Shown here: positions 1 through 7,623 of the stretch, piece by piece
Layout: each line of letters opens with the position of its first letter
How positions within the stretch are numbered: the stretch's first letter is position 1
NCBI GenBank assembly: GCA_013694685.1
Contig: JACDBY010000438.1
Location: 1 to 18,781, forward strand
DNA length: 18,781 nt
Source of the DNA: Actinomycetota bacterium
GTDB lineage: Bacteria; Actinomycetota; Thermoleophilia; Gaiellales; Gaiellaceae
Direction: 5' to 3'
Notes under the pieces: model-generated
Database searches by the model: none
What the model saw: only the letters and a program-made list of their open reading frames with translations
What the model was told of the DNA's origin: nothing
Made by a program: the position numbers and the translations under genes

Positions 1-354
1 ATCCGTCCGGAGCATCTCGAGGACGCTTCGCTCGAGGAGGCCCCGGACGGTCCGCGCCTGCGCGGCACGATGACGCTACGAGAGGCGCTCGGCGCAGAGG
101 TCATGGCCCACTTCACGATCGACGCCAGACCGGCTGTCACGGACGAGGTGCGCGAGCTCGCCCACGATGCCGGTGGGACCGCCGAGGACCTCGAGCAGGG
201 GTCAGGCGCGACGCTCGTCGGCCGCTTCGGGGCGCAGTCCCGGGTGGGCGCCGGCGAGGCGGTGGAGGCCGCGATCGACACCCGTGCCTTGCATTTCTTC
301 GATCCCGATACGGGACTCGGAATCTACGACGAGAGAAAGGGAGCCACTTCATGA
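1..354 (+). CDS. Sugar ABC transporter ATP-binding protein, MalK/UgpC type (3' end only)
   Basis: This is the C-terminal 117 residues of an ABC importer ATPase; the nucleotide-binding domain lies upstream of the window. The opening residues IRPEHLED match the start of the TOBE/MalK regulatory domain, where the family usually reads GIRPEHL. The end, LHFFDPDTGLGIYD, is the characteristic last strand of MsmK/UgpC/MalK proteins (ALHxFDPxTGxxI). In the cell it would sit on the inner face of the membrane and drive the two permeases downstream. Its TGA overlaps the start of the binding-protein gene in an ATGA arrangement, so the two are translationally coupled. Substrate cannot be deduced from this fragment. 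Confidence 0.9.
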   Translation: MRPEHLEDASLEEAPDGPRLRGTMTLREALGAEVMAHFTIDARPAVTDEVRELAHDAGGTAEDLEQGSGATLVGRFGAQSRVGAGEAVEAAIDTRALHFFDPDTGLGIYDERKGATS

Positions 355-1655
355 CGAGGAGAATTCGCGGGCGCGCGGCAGCGCTCACGCTGATCGGAGC
401 GCTCGCTCTGATCGCCGCCGGCTGCGGCGGAGATGACGGCGGAAGTAGCGGGGACGGCGGAGACGTCTCGGGCACGCTCGCCGTGACCGCAATCTGGTCG
501 GGAGCCGAGCAGGAGGCGTTCCAGGCCGTGATCGACGGATTCACCGAGGCCAATTCCGGCGTCACGGTGAACTACACCTCTGGCGGCGATCAGCTGCCGA
601 CGCAGCTCTCGACGGCAGTCGAGGGCGGCAACCCGCCCGACATCGCGTTTCTGGGTCAGCCCGGACTCGTGCGCGACTTCGTGGAGAAGGACGCTCTACA
701 GCCGCTCGACTTCGCGCGGGAGGACGTCGAGACGAATCTCGGCGACTCGGCCGTCCAGCTCGGCTCGGTCGACGACACGCTGTACGGGTTCCTCTTCAAG
801 GCGGCCAACAAGTCCCTCGTCTGGTACAACGTCGCCGCGTTCGAGGACGCCGGCGTCGAGCCGCCCGGAACGTGGGACGACTTCCTCGCCGCGGCGGACA
901 CGATCGGCGCGTCCGGCATCCCGGCGTTCTCGATCGGCGGCGCCGACGGCTGGACGCTCACCGACCTGTTCGAGAACATCTACCTGCGGACCGCGGGCCC
1001 GGAGAAGTACGACCAGCTCGCTGCGCACGAGATCCCCTGGACCGACCAGTCGGTGAAAGACGCCCTCACCGAGATGGCAAAGGTCGTCGGGAACGGCGAC
1101 AACATCGCCGGTGGAACGACGGGGGCGCTGCAGACCGACTTCCCGACGTCGGTGTCGAACGTCTTCTCCGAGAGCCCGAAGGCCGCCCAGGTGATCGAGG
1201 GCGACTTCGTTCCCGGCGCGGTCGAGTCCGGGCTCGAGCCCGAGACCGACTACAACGTGTTCGACTTTCCGGCGATCAACGACTCCGCCCCGTCCGTCGT
1301 GGGAGGTGGCGACACGGTCGTCATGTTCAAGGACAGCCCCGCCGCACAGGCGTTCATCCGCTACCTGACGACGGTCGAAGCGGCGGAGATCTGGGCCGAG
1401 CGGGGTGGCTTCGGATCGCTCAACCAGGATCTCGACACGGGGACGTACCCGGACGCGATCCAGCAGACGGCGGCCGGGGCGCTGAGCGAGGCGGAGGTGT
1501 TCCGCTTCGATCTGTCCGACCTCCAGCCTGCCGCGTTCGGCGGCACGGTCGGTCAGGGTCTCTTCAAGCTCTTCCAGGACTTCGTCCAGAACCCGGACGA
1601 CGTCGACGGAATCACGCAGCAGATGGAGGATGCGGCGGCGAAGGCATTCGGCTAG
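351..1655 (+). CDS. Extracellular carbohydrate-binding lipoprotein of an ABC importer (family 1 solute-binding protein)
   Basis: A 434-aa secreted lipoprotein. The N-terminus has arginines (MTRRIRGR), a hydrophobic stretch and a lipobox LIAAGC with the lipidated Cys at residue 25, then a Gly/Ser/Asp-rich linker. The mature part has family 1 solute-binding features: TLAVTAIWSGAEQEAF, then NPPDIAFLGQPGLV near residues 94-107, and an aromatic-containing hinge (ANKSLVWYNVAAFEDAG) near residues 152-168. Length is normal for sugar binders. The start is supported by AAGGGAG at 337-343, 7 bases before the ATG, and by the ATGA overlap with the ATPase gene. It would capture a sugar or oligosaccharide outside the membrane and hand it to the permeases at 1814-4053. 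The TAG stop is also the first triplet of the structured repeat at 1653-1753. Confidence 0.93.
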   Translation: MTRRIRGRAAALTLIGALALIAAGCGGDDGGSSGDGGDVSGTLAVTAIWSGAEQEAFQAVIDGFTEANSGVTVNYTSGGDQLPTQLSTAVEGGNPPDIAFLGQPGLVRDFVEKDALQPLDFAREDVETNLGDSAVQLGSVDDTLYGFLFKAANKSLVWYNVAAFEDAGVEPPGTWDDFLAAADTIGASGIPAFSIGGADGWTLTDLFENIYLRTAGPEKYDQLAAHEIPWTDQSVKDALTEMAKVVGNGDNIAGGTTGALQTDFPTSVSNVFSESPKAAQVIEGDFVPGAVESGLEPETDYNVFDFPAINDSAPSVVGGGDTVVMFKDSPAAQAFIRYLTTVEAAEIWAERGGFGSLNQDLDTGTYPDAIQQTAAGALSEAEVFRFDLSDLQPAAFGGTVGQGLFKLFQDFVQNPDDVDGITQQMEDAAAKAFG

Positions 1656-1753
1656 CGCCGCGTCTCGCAAGGCTCCACCGGAGAGTGCCCCGGTGGAGCC
1701 TTGCGACTCCCGCGGCACTCGGTGCCGGACAGGTCCGGCACCTACACCGGTTC
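1653..1753 (+). repeat. Structured intergenic repeat, copy 1 (hairpin plus palindrome)
   Basis: A ~100-base element that begins at the TAG stop of the binding-protein gene. It contains a perfect 16-bp stem (1666-1681 with 1690-1705) around an 8-base loop. About 15 bases later comes a perfect palindrome of 10-base arms, GGTGCCGGAC (1721-1730) and its complement (1733-1742), around a central AG. A second copy in reverse orientation lies at 15267-15367. By eye the two align along their full length at about four-fifths identity, with compensatory differences in the first stem. No T-tract follows the hairpin, and the next gene of the same operon starts 61 bases beyond. It therefore looks less like a plain Rho-independent terminator than an RNA-stability or attenuation element, or a REP/MITE-like repeat. 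Confidence 0.85.
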
Positions 1754-1781
1754 CAGGACACGCTAGGAGACGACGCACCAG

Positions 1782-1817
1782 ATGACTGAGTTCGTATCTC
1801 GGCAGGCACCGAGATGA
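1782..1817 (+). CDS. Possible 11-codon leader ORF overlapping the permease start
   Basis: The reading frame encodes MTEFVSRQAPR and ends in a TGA that overlaps the permease ATG as ATGA (1814-1817). An AGGAGA sequence at 1765-1770 lies 11 bases before its ATG, whereas the permease ATG itself has no clear Shine-Dalgarno sequence of its own. The arrangement suggests ribosomes load on the leader and re-initiate at the permease. This is inferred from spacing only; so short an ORF can arise by chance. Confidence 0.3.
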   Translation: MTEFVSRQAPR

Positions 1818-3157
1818 GCGTGACCGGATCGGTGGCGGGGGACCCCCCCGTCACCCCGACCCCCGAGGCCGTGGAGTCCGGCGGCTGGCGTAGGCACGCG
1901 CTCGCCGCCGGGTTCCTCGCCCCTGCCGCGATCTTCCTCGGTGTCTGGATCGTCTACCCGACGCTGACGACGATCTGGCGCAGCTTCTTCGACGAGTCGG
2001 GTGACGAGTTCGTCGGGCTGCAGAATTACCAGACGCTCTTCACGAGCGACGTCATCCTGACCGCCATCAAGAACAACGCGATTTGGGTACTCGTCGTGCC
2101 TGCGCTCGTGACCTCGGTGGGGCTCGTGTTCGCCGTGCTCACCGAACGGATCCCCTGGTCGGTCGCATTCAAGACGGCCGTCTTCATGCCGATGGCGATC
2201 TCCGCGTTCGCGGCGGGGATCACCTGGCGGATCGTCTATCTCCAGGAGCCGGACCGGGGGGCGCTGAACGCCGGAATCGCGGTCGTCAAGGACTCGTTCT
2301 CCTCCGGCGGGGTGCTGGCGGACGCGCGGCCGTCGTCCGACGCGCTCGAGGGAACCTCGCAAGGGACCATCCGGCTCGCCGAGCCCGTGGGACGCGGCGA
2401 CATCGCGCTCCTCGGCCTGACGGCGATCGGCTCGTCCGAGGTGCCGGACGACGCCGAGCAGGCCGTCCGACCTGAAGCGCTGCAGGGTGGGATCAGGGGT
2501 GTCGTGTGGCGGGACTTCAAGCCGGGTGGCGGTACGGCGGGAGAGGTCGAGCCCGACGAGCTCGGCCTTCCGGGCGTGACCGTGAAGCTCCGCACGAGCG
2601 GCGGCGGCGCCGTCGGCTCGACCATGACCGCGACCGATGGGACGTTCTCCTTCGACGAGGTGGAGTCGGGTGAATACAGCGTTGCAATCGGGTCGGAGTC
2701 GTTCTCGCAGTCCTTCGGGGGCGTCACCTGGCTCGGGGAGAAGCTCGTCACCCCCGCGATCCTCATCTCCTACCTCTGGATCTGGGCGGGCTTCGCGATG
2801 GTCGTCATCGCGGCCGGTCTCGCCGCGATCCCGCGCGACGTGCTCGAGGCGGCCCGGACCGACGGCGGTACGGAATGGCAGGTCTTTCGGCGTGTCACCG
2901 TCCCGCTGCTCGCGCCCGTGCTGACGGTCGTCTTCATCACCATGCTGATCAACGTCCTCAAGGTGTTCGACATCGTGATCGCGATCGCGCCCGGCTCCGT
3001 CCAGGACGACGCGACGGTGCTCGCGCTGCAGATGTGGCGCACGGCCTTCGGTGGCTCGAACGATTTCGGCGTCGGCTCCGCGATCGCCGTCTTCATCTTT
3101 CTGCTCGTAGTCCCGATTCTGGCGCTCAACATCCGGCGCTTCCGAAGGGAGCTGTGA
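1814..3157 (+). CDS. Sugar ABC transporter permease, MalF type, with an inserted SdrD_B/Ig-like outer-loop domain
   Basis: A 447-aa inner-membrane permease, about 150 residues longer than the usual ~300. Residues 27-141 hold the first three transmembrane segments (e.g. AAGFLAPAAIFLGVWIVYP; WVLVVPALVTSVGLVFAVL; TAVFMPMAISAFAAGITWRIVY). The loop after YLQEPDRGALN then runs on for about 160 residues. Within it, about residues 226-291 read GVVWRDFKPGG...GLPGVTVKLR...ATDGTFSFDEVESGEYSV, the signature of SdrD_B / carboxypeptidase-regulatory-like Ig folds. The permease resumes at TPAILISYLWIWAGFAMVVIAAGL, and the EAA coupling motif is EAARTDGGTEWQVFRRVTVPLL (345-366). The insert falls where E. coli MalF carries its P2 domain. 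The TGA overlaps the next ATG by one base. Membrane topology and domain boundaries are by eye. Confidence 0.93.
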   Translation: MSVTGSVAGDPPVTPTPEAVESGGWRRHALAAGFLAPAAIFLGVWIVYPTLTTIWRSFFDESGDEFVGLQNYQTLFTSDVILTAIKNNAIWVLVVPALVTSVGLVFAVLTERIPWSVAFKTAVFMPMAISAFAAGITWRIVYLQEPDRGALNAGIAVVKDSFSSGGVLADARPSSDALEGTSQGTIRLAEPVGRGDIALLGLTAIGSSEVPDDAEQAVRPEALQGGIRGVVWRDFKPGGGTAGEVEPDELGLPGVTVKLRTSGGGAVGSTMTATDGTFSFDEVESGEYSVAIGSESFSQSFGGVTWLGEKLVTPAILISYLWIWAGFAMVVIAAGLAAIPRDVLEAARTDGGTEWQVFRRVTVPLLAPVLTVVFITMLINVLKVFDIVIAIAPGSVQDDATVLALQMWRTAFGGSNDFGVGSAIAVFIFLLVVPILALNIRRFRREL

Positions 3158-4053
3158 TGGCACACGCAGAGACCGCAGGCCCGATCACAGCACCACCGGC
3201 CGAGGACGAGCGGCTCTCAGCCCGCATCCTCCGGTTTCTCGGGCGAGCACCCGTGCACATCTTCCTCGTCGTCATTGGCCTGCTGTGGCTCGTGCCGACG
3301 CTCGGTCTCTTTCTCACGTCATTGCTCTCGCCGGGGGATTTCGGCGACCAGGGCTGGTGGCAGCTCTTCTCGGAGCCGAGCAAGGTGACGTTCGAGAACT
3401 ACGAGGCGGTCTTCGACAATGACACGCTCATCTCGGCGCTCTTCACGACCCTGATCGTGGCGGTCGGCGGCACGATCCTGCCGATCATCGTCGCCGCGAT
3501 GGCGGGCTATGCGTTCGCCTGGCTCGACTTCCCGGGTCGCGACTGGCTCTTCATCCTCGTCATCGCTTTGCTCGTGGTGCCGTTGCAGATGGCGCTGATC
3601 CCCATCTTCTCGCTCTACAACAAGCTCGGGATCTTCGACACCACGCTGAGCCTGATCCTCTTCCATACAGCATTCGGGCTGCCGTTTGCGATCTTCCTGC
3701 TGCGGAACTTCTTCATCGGGATCCCGAGAGACCTGATGGAGGCCGCGCGGATCGACGGGGCATCCGAGATCCGCATCTTCCTCCGCCTGATCCTCCCGCT
3801 TGGCCTGCCGGCGATCGCCTCGCTCGGCATCTTCCAGTTCCTCTGGACGTGGAACGACCTGCTCGTGGCTCTGACGTTCTGTCGCGAGACACAGCCGATC
3901 ACGGTCGCGATCTTCTCGCAGCTCCGCCAGTTCGGCGCCAACATCGAGTTGATCGCGCCCGCGACCTTCGTCTCGCTCATCATCCCGCTCGGGGTCTTCT
4001 TCGCTTTCCAGCGGTACTTCGTCGAGGGGCTGCTCGCCGGCTCGGTGAAGTAG
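3157..4053 (+). CDS. Sugar ABC transporter permease, MalG type
   Basis: A 298-aa inner-membrane permease of normal family length, partner of the preceding MalF-type subunit. It has an N-terminal membrane helix (VHIFLVVIGLLWLVPTLGLFLTSL), the typical TFENYEAVF segment before the core, and about five further helices. The cytoplasmic EAA loop, EAARIDGASEIRIFLRLILPL, matches the MalG consensus, and the end FVEGLLAGSVK is the usual C-terminus of these proteins. I placed the start at 3157 because GGGAG lies just upstream and the ATG overlaps the previous TGA (ATGATGG context). An in-frame open stretch reaching back to 2875 lies inside the upstream permease gene and is not needed. Together with the upstream genes this completes an ATPase / binding protein / two-permease importer. 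Confidence 0.95.
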   Translation: MAHAETAGPITAPPAEDERLSARILRFLGRAPVHIFLVVIGLLWLVPTLGLFLTSLLSPGDFGDQGWWQLFSEPSKVTFENYEAVFDNDTLISALFTTLIVAVGGTILPIIVAAMAGYAFAWLDFPGRDWLFILVIALLVVPLQMALIPIFSLYNKLGIFDTTLSLILFHTAFGLPFAIFLLRNFFIGIPRDLMEAARIDGASEIRIFLRLILPLGLPAIASLGIFQFLWTWNDLLVALTFCRETQPITVAIFSQLRQFGANIELIAPATFVSLIIPLGVFFAFQRYFVEGLLAGSVK

Positions 4054-4063
4054 GCGCGCCCGG

Positions 4064-5158
4064 GTGTACGCGATCGTCGGCGGTGGGCTCGCCGGATTCA
4101 CGACGTACGCGACGCTACGCCACGCCGGGATCGAGGCGGGCGAGATCGCCGTCTTCGACAACGACCCGGATCCGGTCGCCTGCTGGCGTCCGCGCGTAGC
4201 GGCGATCCGTCAGACCGAGATGCGCTCCGAGAGTGACGGGCACTGCTCCGCCCGCAGCTTCCCGGGCCTCGCAGTGCGCGAGGCGCGCCGCCGCCGTACC
4301 GTCGGGCCGCTTCTACGCTCGGTCTGTGATCGCTACCGCCCGTCGGTCGCCGAGTTCCTCGACCACGTCGAGGAGTTGCGGGCGCGAACCTCGTGGGATG
4401 CGAGCTTTCAGCCCTTCGAGATCTCACGCGTCGCGGCCGTACCCGGGGGCTTTGAGCTCGACGGACGGGGGGTCTTCCAGCATGTCGTCCTCGCGACCGG
4501 CCACCCGGGGCTCGCGCTCCCGCATGGTGTGCTCGGCGACCGCCGGGCGGTTCATGCCTACGAGCCGCACGACTACACAGGCTCGGTCGCGATCGTCGGA
4601 GCCGGAATGGCTGCGGCGACGGAGTGGCGGAACGCTCTTGCCAGCGGCGCGAACGTCGTCTCGATCCGCAGGCGCGAGCCGCTCCGGCGACCGCTGAACG
4701 TCGAGCGGCAGTTCTTCGCGAAACGGGGTCTCCGGATGTTTCACGGGGCCGAGCCCAACTGGCGCGCCGAGCTGCTCACGAGCTTCTCCGCGCCTTCATA
4801 TCCGCCGGGCCGTGCCTGGGACGAGCCGATCGAGCGGGCGACGGCCGAGGGCCGCTTTCGCGTTGCGAGCGATTGGAGAGAGACGGAGCAGGTGATCTGC
4901 GCAACCGGCTTCAAGCGCGGCTATCGGGAGGATCAGCTTCTCCGGAGGCTCGTGGACGATCATGGACTCGACACGGTGGAGCGCTGGGTCGTTCTGGAGC
5001 CCGACGCCGGCGTCGGCCGGCTCTGCGATGCGTCCCGGACCCTTGCCATCGCCGGTGTTGCCGCCCAGTGGGCCTACCCGGCTGCGGATACGCTCGCGGG
5101 CATGAAATACGTCGCGCGGCGGTTCCTTGCCCGGTCGAGACGATGTCGTACACGCTGA
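4064..5158 (+). CDS. FAD/NAD(P)-binding oxidoreductase (flavoprotein monooxygenase-like), substrate unknown
   Basis: A 364-aa protein with a GTG start 10 bases after the permease stop. The N-terminal MYAIVGGGLAG is an FAD-binding Rossmann motif (GxGxxG). A second nucleotide-binding fold begins at SVAIVGAGMAA (about residues 173-183). Two ATG-type motifs, VLATGHPG (about 141-148) and VICATGF (about 281-287), are typical of two-dinucleotide flavoproteins such as flavin-containing and N-hydroxylating monooxygenases. The C-terminal LAIAGVAAQWAYPAADTLAGM resembles the closing FAD-contact segment. No clear Shine-Dalgarno is visible, so translation may depend on coupling to the permease gene. Its place directly behind a sugar importer suggests it acts on the imported compound or a product, but that is inference. 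No specific reaction can be assigned. Confidence 0.8.
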   Translation: MYAIVGGGLAGFTTYATLRHAGIEAGEIAVFDNDPDPVACWRPRVAAIRQTEMRSESDGHCSARSFPGLAVREARRRRTVGPLLRSVCDRYRPSVAEFLDHVEELRARTSWDASFQPFEISRVAAVPGGFELDGRGVFQHVVLATGHPGLALPHGVLGDRRAVHAYEPHDYTGSVAIVGAGMAAATEWRNALASGANVVSIRRREPLRRPLNVERQFFAKRGLRMFHGAEPNWRAELLTSFSAPSYPPGRAWDEPIERATAEGRFRVASDWRETEQVICATGFKRGYREDQLLRRLVDDHGLDTVERWVVLEPDAGVGRLCDASRTLAIAGVAAQWAYPAADTLAGMKYVARRFLARSRRCRTR

Positions 5159-6321
5159 GAGGGCGATTCGAGTCTCGGCTCGCAGCGAGCGTGCTGCCGC
5201 TGCTCATCGCCCTCGTGCTCTCACCCCTTCAGCGCGAGTGGTGGCCACTCGAGCTCGTCGGGTGCATGATCGCGGTCGGCCTCGTGCTCGACCTCGTCGT
5301 GTACGACCGGTTCGAGTATCAGCCGGGCTGGGCGGCGCTCCCGCTCGGCGTCCTCGAGCTCATCCTGACGATGGCTCTCGCTCGGGTGCTCTCGGTCGAC
5401 CCGCCGCTTTGGCCGGCGCTCGCGATCTTCGCGAGCTCATGGGTCGTCGCCCAGCTGCTCACCCATGCGGTGCTCCCCTCCAGACGACTCACGTATGCCG
5501 AGGAGAGCGGCGAGCTCGGGCACAGTGGGCGGGCGCTCGCTGCCGTCGGCGCGGTGGTCACCCTCGCGACGCTCGGGGCAGCGTGGTCGATGCAGCCCCC
5601 GACGTACCGGCTCGCGCGCGGAATCCACGACGGCCCGCTCGTGCTCGCAAGCGCGCAGCGCCTGATCGGCGAGCCCGGTGCGGTCGTCGAAGGTGGCATC
5701 GTGATCACCGCGGACGACATCGTCGTCCGCAACGTCACGGTGCGCGGCGGCGATCACGGGATCGAGGTCGACGGGGCAGATGCGGTCGTCCTCGACGGAG
5801 TCGAAGTCGAAGGAGCGAAGCTCGACGGGATCAATGTCCGCCGCAGCTCCGTCGAGATCCGCGACTGCGAGATCCGGTCGCGTTCCGGCGCCTACATCCA
5901 GGGAATCGACATCTCCTTCGGCTTCGACCTCGCGCCGAGCCTCGTGGAGGGATGCTCCGTGACCGGTGGACTCGAAGGCATCGTCGTCCACTTCGCGCGC
6001 GTCATGGTGCGCGAGAACCGCGTCTCGGAGACGGAGCTGCGGGCGATCACGATGACCGAGATGTCAGACGGCTCGGTCGAGAAGAACGACATCGACGGCG
6101 CACAGGGAGTCGGAATCTTCTGCGGCGACTATTCCCGCTGCGTCGTGGACGAGAATGCCGTGAGCAACGTCAGCGCGGACACGGGCTCAGACGACCGTAC
6201 CCGGCAGGGAGTGGCGATCCAGTCCCATTTCTGGGCGACGATCGAGCTCGGGGAGAACACGGTGCACAGCAGCCCGCAGGCGGTCGGGGCCGCGCTCGGT
6301 GGCACGATCGAAGGAAAGTGA
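5143..6321 (+). CDS. Membrane-anchored right-handed parallel beta-helix protein
   Basis: A 392-aa protein whose ATG lies inside the end of the flavoprotein gene (16-base overlap, different frame). Five hydrophobic segments occupy about residues 13-29, 36-54, 66-84, 90-108 and 131-149. After a short linker (QPPTYRLARGIHDGP), residues ~160-385 form a run of NosD/PbH1-type repeats: GIVITADDIVVRNVTVRGGDHGI, VVLDGVEVEGAKLDGI, VEIRDCEIRSR, LEGIVVHFARVMVREN, SVEKNDIDGAQGVGI, CVVDENAVSNV and so on. Such beta-helices often bind or cleave polysaccharide, but no catalytic residues can be named here. I infer that the helix domain faces outside. A longer open frame reaching back to 4624 runs through the flavoprotein gene and is discarded because the M-start at 5143 begins the membrane domain sensibly. 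It is convergent with the gene ending at 6335. Confidence 0.8.
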   Translation: MSYTLRGRFESRLAASVLPLLIALVLSPLQREWWPLELVGCMIAVGLVLDLVVYDRFEYQPGWAALPLGVLELILTMALARVLSVDPPLWPALAIFASSWVVAQLLTHAVLPSRRLTYAEESGELGHSGRALAAVGAVVTLATLGAAWSMQPPTYRLARGIHDGPLVLASAQRLIGEPGAVVEGGIVITADDIVVRNVTVRGGDHGIEVDGADAVVLDGVEVEGAKLDGINVRRSSVEIRDCEIRSRSGAYIQGIDISFGFDLAPSLVEGCSVTGGLEGIVVHFARVMVRENRVSETELRAITMTEMSDGSVEKNDIDGAQGVGIFCGDYSRCVVDENAVSNVSADTGSDDRTRQGVAIQSHFWATIELGENTVHSSPQAVGAALGGTIEGK

Positions 6322-6334
6322 CGAGCCGGCGCAG

Positions 6335-7555
6335 TCACTCTTCGAGCACGGTCCGTTCGTAGCCGACGTTGCGCAAGACCGTCTCGACGTACGACTCGAC
6401 CACCGGGATGAGGCCGACGTCCTTGCCGTCGCGCTGCGACAGGTACCACCGGTGCTCGAGGATCTCGTGGAACATCTCGGCCGCCTCGCGCTTGCCGTAG
6501 AGCTCGGGTGGGATCGCAGCGATCGCAGGCTCGAAGACGTCCATCAGCCAGCGGGCCGCGGCGACGCTCGACGGCAGCGGACGCCCGTCAACGTCTTCGA
6601 TGTAAGCGCGGTAGCGGGCGAGGTCGTTGAGCAGGCGCCGCGCCTGCTTCTCCTGCGCCCGCAAGCCCGTGGTCTCGAGCAGGCGGCGTCGATGGTGGCC
6701 TGGCTCGACGACGCGCGGACTGAGCTTCAACCGATAGCCCTCCGGTCCGGCGACGAGCTCCAGCTCCTCGACGTCGAAGCCGAGCTCGTTCAGACGGCGC
6801 AACCGATCGTCGATGCGGTAGCGCTCGTCGTGTCCGAAGACCTCCTCGTGCACGAGCTCGTCCCAGAGCCCGCCGTAGCGCTCGACGAGCTCGTTTGCGG
6901 TCTCCTCCGGACGCTCGACCGCGAGACCGAACTCGGCGCCGACGTCCATCAGCTCGCCGACGAGGTTCTCGCGCGCGATCTCGAGATCGTGCCCCCGCTG
7001 GCCGTCGCTCAGGGTCGGGTGGAGCTCGCCGGTCTCGGCGTCGACCAGATAGGCCGTCAGCGCGCCCGCGTCACGGCGAAAGAGCGTGTTGGAGAGCGAG
7101 AAGTCGCCCCAGAAGAAGCCCGCCAGATGGAGGCGGACGAGCAGCTCGGCCCCGGCGTCGAGCAGCCGGTGACGGAGGTCGGAGACACCGCCGCGGGCGA
7201 AGAGCGTGCGGAACGGGAGCGAATAGTCCAGGTGCCGGGTGACGAGGATTGCCTCCAGGTCCTCGCCGCGGCCGGCGGCGACACCGACGACCTCGACCAC
7301 CGGCATCCCGTCCTCGGCAAGCGAGCGGAGCAGCCGATACTCGCGCCAGGCGAGGCTCTCGGGGAGCTCTTTCAGCGCGTACAGGGCGCCGTCGTACTCG
7401 ACGAACCGCACGACGTGCCGGCTGATGCCGCGGACGACTTCCACGAGGCGATCCGACGACCAGTCAGCGAGCGGCTCATCCCACGGGAGGTCGAGGAAGC
7501 TCGGGTGCCCCGTGCGGGTAACGAGCCGGAGCCGGCTCGGGGTGGAGTCGCTCAT
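6335..7555 (-). CDS. DUF4032-type protein with an LPS-kinase (Kdo/WaaP-like) kinase fold
   Basis: A 406-aa cytoplasmic protein. The N-terminal half carries kinase-like landmarks: YALKELPE with a candidate catalytic Lys near residue 62, a Glu in WREYRLL near 72, then RLHLAGFFWGDFSLSNTLF, whose GDFSLSN resembles the catalytic HxD....N loop, and AYLVDAETGEL, resembling the DFG metal-binding segment. This pattern is that of small-molecule/LPS kinases of the WaaP/RIO type, and the overall protein resembles the actinobacterial DUF4032 family; the substrate is unknown. I chose ATG 7555 (MSDSTPSRLRLV), with GAGGGA 11 bases upstream. An open extension to 7723 is Arg/Pro-rich, runs into the BMP gene and is unlikely to be protein. 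The gene lies 118 bases downstream of the BMP gene on the same strand. Confidence 0.75.
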   Translation of the reverse strand: MSDSTPSRLRLVTRTGHPSFLDLPWDEPLADWSSDRLVEVVRGISRHVVRFVEYDGALYALKELPESLAWREYRLLRSLAEDGMPVVEVVGVAAGRGEDLEAILVTRHLDYSLPFRTLFARGGVSDLRHRLLDAGAELLVRLHLAGFFWGDFSLSNTLFRRDAGALTAYLVDAETGELHPTLSDGQRGHDLEIARENLVGELMDVGAEFGLAVERPEETANELVERYGGLWDELVHEEVFGHDERYRIDDRLRRLNELGFDVEELELVAGPEGYRLKLSPRVVEPGHHRRRLLETTGLRAQEKQARRLLNDLARYRAYIEDVDGRPLPSSVAAARWLMDVFEPAIAAIPPELYGKREAAEMFHEILEHRWYLSQRDGKDVGLIPVVESYVETVLRNVGYERTVLEE

Positions 7556-7623
7556 GGCCCTACGCGTCCCTCGCCGAGCTCGCTGATCCTGGCCACGGGT
7601 CCGCAGGCTAGACGGGGGACGCG

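Noticed and set aside
1666..1705. Simple Rho-independent terminator ending the importer operon after the binding protein
   Set aside because: No T-tract follows, permease genes of the same transporter continue on the same strand, and the hairpin is part of a larger repeated element.
1763..3163. Long minus-strand open frame (466 codons) opposite the MalF-type permease
   Set aside because: Arg/Asp/Glu-rich composition typical of an antisense frame in GC-rich coding DNA; the plus-strand permease has clear membrane helices and the EAA motif.
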